DNA of 64,000 nt from Liolophura sinensis (Eukaryota; Mollusca; Polyplacophora; Chitonida; Chitonidae), in contig NC_088299.1 in the NCBI RefSeq assembly GCF_032854445.1, forward strand, positions 12,393,608 through 12,457,607. The letters run 5' to 3'. This document shows, in pieces, positions 45,970-57,700 of this stretch. The position numbers and the translations under genes are program-made. The notes under the pieces are model-generated. The model worked only from the letters and a program-made list of their open reading frames with translations. It was not told where the DNA came from and did not search any database. The stretch's first letter is position 1. Every line of letters begins with the position of its first letter.

Positions 45970-48900
45970 CTGCCAGAACAAAAATAACACTATTACATCT
46001 GTAAATCTAAATTTCAAGTATATGCATACCATTCATTTCCAGATATAATACTATATTTTGACATTAGCCATGGCCTTAAACTAAGCACATGGCAATATTT
46101 CCGTTATATTACCCCAGAGCGTCAATTCCTTAGACCCTAACTAGCTCAGATGGTAAAGAGCCCGCAGGAACACTAAACGATTATCAGACCCTTGACCAAT
46201 GAGGTCATGTGTTCGAATCCAACTCTGGCTGTTTCAGCTACTGCATTAAATCCAGTGGCGCATGTAGATAACTTCCTACGAGCTCTCCAGTTTCCACAAC
46301 CAATAAACTCCATGATTTTGTGCAAAACATTAAACAACAATCAAACAAATAAATAAGTCAAAACCAAAAAACTTCAAAAAATTTTGACCTATATGCATAG
46401 ATTTTTTGCAACACCCTACTATACATCAGGCAACATCAGATTAATAGTTCACAAATTGTGAAATTGCAGAAAATGATGATCTCTGGATGACGTACATTCG
46501 GGACCATGCAGGTTGGATCTAAGTCAAGACTTTGATGTTAATTCCTTCAGTGTGTCTTTCAACATGTGCACTGGATCACAGAAGTCCTTTGTTGCACATC
46601 CAACAAGGCCACGAGTGCAGGTCGTCGATACTCCATGTTTTGCCACATACGTGTACTACTATGTCCTATAATGGTTAAGTAACAACCTGCCATGCTAAAG
46701 TTCATTTCCGTCATGGCTATACCGACTTACTTGTTCCCTGATATTTCCACCAAGCTCACAACTTTCGTCTCCCCTGGCTCGAACCTCACAGCGGTACCAG
46801 CCGGCACATTCTGAATTAAAATCAAAGTGTCATTACTAAAGTGAAGGACAGCTCCTGACTAATGTTTATGTCCACTGAAAGACTACCATTCAAAGTATCT
46901 TGAACTGGCATTAAGTATTTTTCAACCCGGTTAAAGTTTAGTGAAACTTCGTTTTGACACAGCTTCAGCACGTCTCCATTACTCTAGCTCTCTAACGTCG
47001 AAAGTATTTTCCTTATAATAGTCTAAGTAGTAGCCTAGTTGTGGACTTTGGCGATGAAGACCCCAGTGATAAATATAGTATTCTCGGAAATTGGACATAC
47101 TGGTCGAATATTTCTTCCTCTGCTTGAACTGTTGCTACAGCAGGCCAACTATATCATTCACAAGGAAATCCAGTGACCCTGTTTCAATACTCTAGCTGCA
47201 GATGCACCGCCAGGGTGTTCCTGGTTCAGGTCGTAGCCTCCGCAGGGGTTGTTCTGGTGACTTTCACCCGAATTAAATGTATAGAAAATTACAGTAGGAT
47301 TGTTGTACAACTAGATAGACAAATGGAAATAAATCTAAGTACCACTGAGGCTGATCTAGGCACTCGACTGTCACTGGATTTTATGCTTTAATTTTGTAGC
47401 GGTGGCTTCTAAGATGAGAGGAGTGCTGGCCTAATTATCGCGGAAGCCAGAGAAAGCACCTCGGCGTGAAAACGACGTTTTACTGTATTTTATAAAAGAA
47501 AACAGAAACAGCATCCCTTGTTTGCAAAAAAGAAGAAGGAGGATTCTTCAGTTTTAATAAATTCAGAAAAATGCCGGTATCATGTAAGATTTTTAATTGA
47601 TTTTAAGCCTTATCTGATGAGTTGCCGTCTTCCCATTGCCATAAACCTTCGACATCCCGAAAGAGTTTTGCACCGACTCAGATATTTGCTATTTAGAAAC
47701 TGATGACTTAAGGCTCAAATGAACAAGAAATGTATTTGGGGAGACAAATGAGGTTTGAAACAAGACGGTATGCTAATGTCTGAGATATTTTGTGATACTA
47801 TCGTTGAATATCACACTGATTTTAGGTCTGTGGTGGTCCGTAAGAGATCCAGACCTGTTCCACAACACTTTGTGAAATGCCCCTTCGGTTAGACGTAACT
47901 AAATCGTTGTAAACGATCTCAAAATGATGTGTCATGCAGTAGTTTTGTGTTTTGATATGTTACTTCATGCAATGTAAAGGCTAGTCACAGTTTAGGCCGC
48001 GCAAGCTGATAAGAACGTGTTTGATTGGATAAAATTCTCAAGATGTCTGCCTTTATTCACATCAGCCATTTATGCACTATTAACATTTTGTTCTACGTGT
48101 TATTCCGAGGAAATCTCATCAAACTAATAAAGTGTGATACTTTTTTTTGAGTATCCTGCTTTCGACTGAAATATGTTTTAGCCCTGGGTACTGTGTTGTC
48201 CTTTATATACAAAAACTATGGAATGTCTTTGCATGTGACTTTGTAAATAGTTGTCATATACCCGTCCCGTGGCCAGGAGATTAGCGTGCTAGCGCAGTGA
48301 CACTTGAGCCTCTCATCAATGCGATCGCTATGAATTCAAGGGAGCTCATGCTGGCTTCTTCTCCCTGGGAATGTCTGCCAGTACAGCGGATGGTCATGGG
48401 TTTCCCCTGGGCTCTGTCCGGTTTCCTCCCCCATAATGCTGGTCGCCGTCGTATTTGTCAAATATTCTTGAGTACGGCGTAAAGACCACTTGAATAAATA
48501 AATATTCTGTCTTCTTGTGGCAGGAGAAGTCCAAAGTGTTTCCGCCACTGAAGCATCATGCCGAAGACACCAGAGATGACATCCCAGCCAGTCACATTAA
48601 GCTGACACCGGGCCAACGTCCTGTTTGCTTGCTCTAACCTCATAGTGCTGAGCGCGGCAGCAACAAGCGTCATTTTTAAAATCTTTTATGACTTGTCTGA
48701 CCCGACCCGGGCTCAAACCATTAGGCCACCGAAGCGGTCCACATGTACTTGTCGTAAGTTACTATCCCAGACTCCTATCGATCCACATATAAACTCCTTC
48801 ATATTATGCTGAAAACGACACTGGAATCGATGCTAGGATCAGTACTGAAGCATTAAGGTTGTTATGCATGCACATGCAATGTTCTTGTTCTTTATACAAC

Positions 48901-51900
48901 AATCCACCTCCTAAATGCCGCCAAAAGAGGCCTCAAAGTACGTGTGTGTCAAACGTCACCGGTATTATAAGCACAGAACTCCTTATTACATAATATCGAA
49001 CACACAAACCAATCCTATGAACAGTTTCTTTTATTCACTTTTTCAGGAGTTCCCTATGATGTACTCACCAGTCTCATTCCATAGGACGCTGCCCTATCGA
49101 ACCTCAGGAATCGATTGGTTTCCAGGAAATGGAAATGGCTGCCCACCTGGTAAAAGAATTTTTGATTTAATCTGTAAAAACCTACATGGTGTAATATCAA
49201 GAAGCAAAGTGCTTAATTTGTGTTGCAAACCTTAACGCTGCTTCTTCATTATTTTCCTGAGGTTGATAGAAGGCGGGGAGGGGGAGTTGAAAAGGGGGGT
49301 GGGGGAGTTGGAGAGGTGGGGAGGGGGGGGGGGCGCTGTCACAGTGACCATGCATCCATCAACGTGTTGTCATGTAGATAACTGTATTACGAAAGTTTCA
49401 CAATTCGGTATTTGGATTTAGATCCCGACGACCATCGCAAATAGCAGAAAATCTTTCACAGCTTTTGTCCACACTACATATAAAAAGCGCAAAACGTTTA
49501 ATTTCGGTTTGACCGTTACGGTACACTTGCAATACATAAATAGGCAGGGCTAGGCAGCCTTCCTAATGATTTTTAATCTCAGGCTATATTCTAATCAATA
49601 TTTTTGCCGGTCTCCATTAAAATCACATTTTTCAGATGTACACATGAATTAACCATGTTCGTGTATAGCAGGATAAGCGTATATCAAATGTTACAGAAAC
49701 AAGCCACATTTAAGTAAAGTACGCATCATCTGAAAGGCAATTACGTGAAAATTCCAAATATGTTTATTGTGTTTGGCAGCTAGAAATAATTTAGAAGGTC
49801 ACTTTGTTTTAGACTGATCTTTTCAAGACTGGAGAGAAGGACGAACCAGGAAAGGAAGAACAACCTGTTATCTTTTCCTGACTGGCGAAATATCCAAATC
49901 ACGAAAGTTTCACTTATAACCTATTTTACCTGTATTGGTCGGTCACAAAGACTGGTTACTGGTAGGGATTTGGCCGTCCGGCCCTTGTTGAGCTGGATTG
50001 GAAGGCCTTTCTTGGGGATTACTTCCCCGGGAATAATATCCAGGGTGGCGTCCGCACTCCCGCTGTTGGCTGCCTCCTGTTTCTGAGTCTGTAACACGAT
50101 GTTCATGTCCTGTCAGTCTGTTATAACTCTTGAGGTCACACATGATGGCGAGACAGTGTTATATAGTTTGTTCCCTTTCATTTGTAGTTTATAGCTACAG
50201 CGTTTTATAGTTTGTAGCTATCTGTAAATTCACTCAAATTACCCTTTGTTAGTGACACGTAACACCACATTTCTTACACATCGATATTGTGCTGGACGTG
50301 TACATTATTGCAAAGAAAATGCATTCAGAATATGCTTTTTCTAATTCAAAAAGTTAATTTTCCTAAGCCATTTTTCGAGACTAAGACTCCGTTGTCTGTT
50401 TGACATTGATAATAGTAAAGCCAGATAAATATCGGTACGCTGATAAATGTACAGGCCCACACTGGGCTGTAAAAACGACAAACGTTTAATCTGCCTACCT
50501 ACCTGGAAATGAAACATTTTTACGTGGAAATCAAAATCAGTTGGAGTAAAAATATTTAATTATCAGAGCGCCTTACTGCGCCTTAGGTATTGCATTACGC
50601 GTTATAACTTTTCAATTATAACACACCAGCTAGGGTCTTAGCTAAATCCATAGTCTAGAGCATTGTTCTCACTGCAACCGGTCGGTATTTGACCAGTGAG
50701 GTCGCAAGCTCAAATCCAACTCTCGTCCAATTCTCTTTTTGACTCTATGTCAGGAAGTTTGTCATATACATACATGAAAATCATGTGGTGGTTTACTCCG
50801 GTACTCCGATCTCGCCCGCCCATAAATTTGATAGCTGTCGTGTGAATGAAACTCTCAAAAGTCCAGTGTTAAATTAATACTGACCAAATAAATAAATATA
50901 TAAATAAGTAAATAAATAAATAAATAAATAAAAATGCATTTTAACGAAACTTCTTCCAGACATGCGAAGACAGATGGGATGCAATAACCACCATGAATAC
51001 ATATTTACCTCGGCGGCTTCATCAAAAATTTCGTGACTTGGTACTGGTAGGAAACTACCGTACAAGGCCAATTCAAGGTCTCCATGCTGAAGGTTGATTG
51101 GTCGATGAACTGTTACCTGTGAACCAATGAACACACAACCACAAGATTAATATGTAGATGATCCAAAGTTGGCGCGTACTTCATGACATAATACATCTTG
51201 CGCTTAGGTAACTACAAGAGCAGTATTCTATTGAACACTAGATTCCAAATTAACAACTCTGGAATGATTGTGCGATTATATTTATTTTAACGGTTTATTC
51301 TTTTGTTATCGTTTAGGACATTCGTTCACACAGAAAATCAGTTTTTATTTTAAATATTATAGATTCGTCTAGTGCAGTACAAGAACCTTTAGAATATCAA
51401 ATCCTAATTTAAAACGTCGATTTTCTATTTTAGAGAGTCATATACATGTATTTTGACGATCATATTTGATGATCATACCACAGAATCATTGTATAAACAA
51501 AGCGTCATATAAGCTTCATGTGACTCACCAATTTCGTGCCGTCAGGGAATGTAGCCTCGATCTGAACTTCAGGTATCATATCCTCTACCCCGGGCATGAC
51601 TTGACGGTAACCTAGGGAAGTGAAAACATGCGCAATGATATATAGATGAAATAATGACTACTATAAAACCGGCTCTTTTGTTTTCTATATGTTTGGATTG
51701 TTTAAGTGGCTTTGTAAAGCTAGTATAATGCAAGTCGACTGCCTAAGCCCTGTTTCACAAAAGTTAATTATTGACTGAGGACTCATGTATTGACAAAGCA
51801 GGCTTACCCAAGAACGATCTGCCTTTGTCCATAAGGTCTGAAACGGAATTTGTCCCATCGCGTACCAATTCCTGTAGCTGAAAGACAAAGAGACAAACAT

Positions 51901-54732
51901 CAGTATATGACAAATTCCAAAGGTGTAATAATTGGAGCTGAAAGGCAGAGGAACAAAAATTAGGCAAATTCAACATCACCAGACACATCACTTAAACTGA
52001 ATCTAAAATAATTTCACTTTTTAAAACCTTTCTTAAACAGATATGAACATTTGAAATCTAAGGCGGATTTTATAGACCATATTTATAGTTGGGCCTCAAT
52101 GACCCTCACACGGTCATTATCTTTGGCTGTTGACGACAATTTTTGTGATGTGCGTTGTGGAATGTTTACTAATATCAACGGCTCGCTCCACTATGAGCAA
52201 AACTTAGGATGGAAATATCTGAATACATTTAATTCTCTTCAAGAATTTAAAATTTTTTAGAAAACATTCAGGTATTTTAGATACGGTTTTAGTGGTGAGT
52301 CAGATGACGATGACTTGAATGTCTCTTTAAGGGAAAAGGCCGGCGAAGTTGATAACCAGTCCTCAAAAAGAGACCAAGGTTTGGGGAACACAAAATGACC
52401 AGGGGATCATTTTTGCAACTCATTTTATACGTAGCATGTAAACTGTAAACAACAGCGATGGAATGGGACCATAAGTATGGCAGATCAATGTATCCAGCAG
52501 AGGGTGATAAATAGCATGAAACCAAATGGGCCATAGTCTGAAGTTTGCTCATTCCCTGATTCAAAATGCTACAGTACACTGTAGCTATCATATTTGAATG
52601 CTAGACATGTGCTGACTACTTTTACGGAAAGAATTTCTGCCCTAAAGGCTACATTTTTCATATTTGGTGCTAAAATCTTCTTCGATGCCTATCTCACCTG
52701 GGTTAAATTCGCTTTGTTTTCACTTCAAGTGAGGGGCCTCCATGGTTCACTTGGTTAGCGCGCTAGAGCAGCGTAATGACCTATGAGTCTCACACCAATA
52801 CGGTCGCTGTGGGTTCAGCTCATGATGGCTTCTTCTCCGGCCGGATGGTCGTGGGTTTCCCCCGAGCTCTGCCCGGTTTCCACCCACCATAATGCTGGCC
52901 GCCGTCGTATAATTGAAATATTCTTGAGTACGGCGTAAAATACCAATCAAATATATGAATACATAAATCACTTCAAGTTCTTCAGTCACGTGACCTGAGA
53001 GTGTGCTGATGATTGGCTCGAAGCAACTATGACATCATTGTAAGACTATGAATTGATGTAAGTAAATATAACAACGGATAACACACACAAAAAACAACCA
53101 CCCTTCAGAGGCTTCACTGTAGAGCGTGACAGCTCGTTAATAAACAAAACGGTTCATAGACGGACCACAACGGTAGGTCAAATGTGTACGAGGCATGGCA
53201 TAGGCTGCTAAGTCACATGAGAATTTTGTAAAGTAACAAAGATTAATGGCAAAAAAGATGACCTGAACAAAAAATGTTAACCGCTCGAGCACTAGAACAA
53301 ATGCCCGTACTGGAAATGTTTATTGTCTTAACTAGGCAGACGAGGGCATGAAAGTAACTTATACTATTTTGACTAAGACAAAAAAGGACGATGAAGTTAC
53401 AGGTGTTTGTTACATATTTCAGCACAGACTGTAAAATTGCAACCTGTGACATAGCGATAGCAAATAGTTCACGACAAATTTGCAACGTTTTTATACGCAG
53501 CCAATTTTTGGTACTGCTAATCAAAGAGAAATGAATGACTGAGAATGGAATTGGGTGACGAGTGCTTGGTGGAAAGTAAAAAGGGCAATTCAACAAAGTC
53601 AGTTTTGACCTAAAAGTCACATTTATTAATGTGATTTAAACACATATTTTTTGACTGTAAGGGTTAAAGTTGGGACTATTTGAAGTGTGTTATTCTCTGA
53701 CAGACATACCAAAACTTGAACTTATGGGACTATACACTCCGTAGTATATCGAAGTTTAAAGTTCGCAACCCATTCGTCTAACACTTCAGTCAAGCAACGC
53801 TTTGTAGAATCCGCCTCAGGCCGTTATGATTTTGTCAAGGTACCGGTAATCCACAGATCTAAAGGCGAATAGAGCAGTAATTATTCTGTAACTGTCAACT
53901 TGATTTGTGTTGGTGTATAAGAGGATGTTTATGTAGACCTATATGAAAATATTGCAACCTTAATACCGGATCTTCATTGGTCAGGAAAATGAGCTTTTTC
54001 TGACAGTGTATCTTTTTTTCCTTTTGTACCAGAGTGGTTGCTTTTTAAAATGAAAACAGGAAGGGCTAACAAAAAGGACCTACCCCTTCAATTTCCGGCA
54101 TTTATTAACCTACACATTGCCGTTGTGTTCAGGTAACGGTGCATATCTCAAGCCAAAAAGCTAAGATGTTTTGAAAAAATTAATAGACTGAGCTCAAACC
54201 ATGCATGGCAAATCCGATTATTTATTTATATCTTTGCTCAGTTGTTTCAGAAAGTTTTTTTTTGAAAAAGACATTGATTAATTTGGACCAATGTTAATTT
54301 GACTAATGCATTCGATGAGTATGAATGTGAACATGGTAAATCTAACTCATTCTAGCTTAAAATATGAAAGACTCCGACTAACCAAGTGAGTCTACAATAT
54401 AACCAGATGAGTCTCATGACTCAGCTGATCTGGTCATATGACTCATATGAGCTCAACTGTATAACCCAGATTTTTGAGTCAGTTGACTCAAACTTTTCTC
54501 CCAGTGTAGTAAATCACAGTATCCACAGTAAACCACAAACCTTCTCCAGGTACCACGGCGTTAATCTTTCACAAAGTATTCTTTAAACGCAGAATGTCCC
54601 GTAATGTTCACTCATTGCTGTGTCATTTATCGACTCAGTGTCGTTCTTCATATCAAAGAGTATTTATATAGATAAAGCGTAAGATGTTTTCGCATTATGA
54701 AAAATGATTTCATGCCACGTATACATAACACA

Positions 54733-54799
<67 letters not shown>

Positions 54800-57700
54800 G
54801 TCGTCACTTTGTCGTTCAGTGGTGTCATGCTCCAGAAAATTCAAGGCCATCCGTGACGTGAATATCGGCCACGGAGTGTCAGTCAAACAGGCCTTGGTAA
54901 TGGCCTAAGGTTACGAGATGAAGGTTAATTGCACGAATACACGTCAAAGGAAGACGTGGCAGAGTTTAAACCTAAACATTCCTATAAAAAGGAATAATCT
55001 TTGAAATTATATTAAAAGATGTATTAAGTACAACTTATAGGAAGGCTCAGGCTAATCTCCATCTCGGATGCTCCAAAGTATTTTAGAGTGTTTTAATTCA
55101 GAGAGGTATATTAGATATAGCAATATCAGACGACAATAGCAACAACAGCGGAAGAATGCAAAAATGAAGCCAAAGAAATTTCTTTTAAATAAAACTTAAG
55201 AGTAAAACTGGTGCTTTTCTCATGATGGTCAGCGCAAAGTCATTTCATCTTCTACGGTGTGAAATGGGACAGTCGTTTAACTAAACAACATCGGAAAAAG
55301 CGATCTCAAATTATCCGACCGTTCAAAGCTCATTGATAACATTTGAGTTATACATCCTTCTCCTTCAGTGATATGCGCGCAAGACACTAATCCCAAATTT
55401 AAACCTATACCCAATTTTTCTTTATTAAATATGCGAGTGGTAAAAAAATGTTTTAACTGAAGTCACTATGATGAATGAAAGATTACTTTCTAATTTTGTC
55501 TGAAGGTAGATTTTAATGGCGGTAAGGCTTACATTTTGTTCAACCTTTAGAATGCCATAAAAAATGACAAGTCCCTAAACAGACAAACTGCTTTAGGCAC
55601 AATGTGCTGTGGGTGGTATACGAAATATATTGTCTTCTAGAGAAACGTGGAGCGCATAGCACAAGCCACCGAAATCCCTAAGTCCTCCTGCTGTATATTT
55701 GTAACTTAAGCGATAAATAAGAATGTAACAAATTGTACGTTGTTGATTGATTATTACTGAGTGAAATATCGCAAACGACACTAACTCTGAGCATTTCTGA
55801 GCATTTTAGCGAAAAATGTATTGTACCAATGGGAATGAATGCTCATTGAGTTTAACGTAACATTCAGGCTGTCAACCAGAAGATGGATGATGTCTTAGGT
55901 ACTTGTTTCCATCTTAAAGTGAATGGGCAAATACTACGTCACAGCATAGGTCGCGCAACCTCATAACAAATCGCTGGATTGGATAAAATTTTTAAGATGA
56001 CCACCGCCTTTTGAATCAGCTATTTTGATTGATATTGTAATTATATTTTACATCTTATTCGGTGAAATCGGAGGATGTTTTTGTAAGATTTTGATCATTT
56101 TAATTTTGGTTTCGTGAACTAGGTTTTAACGAGACGCAATCTTAATCTTTACAGCTGCGTCAAGTAGACACCGCGGCCTCGCTTTCGTGTTTCACTCAAA
56201 ACTATGTATGCAAGCTGAAAGTTTTCGGTCCTACTTTACAATTTTTCAGTCATATGTCAACAGGAAGTCATTAAGTGTGTGTATATATACTGTGTGCCAG
56301 AATAGAGTTATAAGTCTCACTTCTTCGAGGCGCACGCTCTCCAATAGGTAGTGCTGAACTCTAAGCGAGGCACCAACATATACCATTTTTAAAGTCTTTG
56401 GTATGACCCAACCCGGGTTTGATCCCGGATCATCCAACGTCGAGGCGGACGCTCTAGCTATCAGGCCAAAGAAATGGTCTCGGGAGCTCTTTAATCCAAA
56501 CGTGTTCTAGTTACGTGGGCGGTCACAAGGTCCGACTTAGGTATCTCATGAATTCTAAAATGCTTGCAAAAGCAAAAAATATAAATTTAAATTGAAGGAG
56601 AAATGTTTTTTTTTCTGATACGATGTGAAACAAGAGAATTTTACCTTAAAGCCAATTAAAAGTTGAGTTAAACTTGCCAACAAAAACAGCCGGCAAAACC
56701 GCATCCGACACTACAATAAGGTGACGAATCCACCAACCACATCTAATCTGGCTGACCGAGAACGTCCTGACAAGTGGGATGGCTTTTCCATTACGATCTT
56801 GATCAACGTAAACGTGTTTCGATGTACGTTTTAGGTCTAAACTAGTGAAATCTCAGCTTAAATTTAGGGTTAAGCGAAATAAGATATATACGCCCAAAAC
56901 ATAGTGCCAAAGGTCTTCTGCACAGTGTCATCTTAGCTTTCAGCTGACATCCTGTGACATGATACCGATACCTCGGACAGATTTCGAAAACTTTGAATAG
57001 AGGCGACCAGTTGTGAAAAAAGCTTGACATAAAAGTTTCTGTGTGAGTGTATAATGGCGTAAATGAGAATCGTCTGTATAATTTGTAGAAGCCCTAGCGT
57101 GTACCACGTTTGAAGGTATGTCTACATTGCATGCAGCATGTGTCTGATAGACCCTCTACGATATCTGTTATAAACAGTGTTAAAATCAGAAGTATCGTAC
57201 AATCAACGGTTTAAAGGAAACCCAAATCGTTCATATAAACTTATGTCCGGATAAAACAGTTTCTCCAGGTAATCCGTTGTATCCGTCGATTTCAGACAGG
57301 CAGGATTGGTTTCTTTAAAACAGTAGTTAGCATCTGAGTTCTATTTTCCGATGTAAAGCTTTGAAATGTCCTTTCCATAATCAAAATAAAATCTTACTGT
57401 TAATGAATATCTGATAAACTAGACATTATAGTGAACATGCAAAGAGAATAAATCATACTCGAGTTTAATCGCCATTTAACAACTGACGAGCTTGAGTGGG
57501 AGGCAAGATTACGCAGTGGTAAAAGCTAGTATCTCTCGGAAGGTATTGGGCGGACTGAATAAATTATTCGTCGAGAATCACTTGATAACGTTTTACACAG
57601 AAATAATGTTTTAATAGCTATATACTGCAAACATTAAGTAGGAACTATAGAAATGCTATATACTTTGAGCAATGTTTTCATTGAAATGATATTTTGAACT

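Noticed and set aside
48915-49235. 106-codon plus-strand ORF
   Set aside because: Antisense shadow over urease exon 6.
53243-53620. 125-codon minus-strand ORF in urease intron 1
   Set aside because: No domain, no splice support, and odd composition (many Ser, Cys, Ile). A long chance ORF is plausible at this base composition.
56405-56485. Possible tRNA gene on the minus strand
   Set aside because: A- and B-boxes are good, but the downstream sequence continues as the SINE-B body and the cloverleaf ends do not pair. It is a SINE head.
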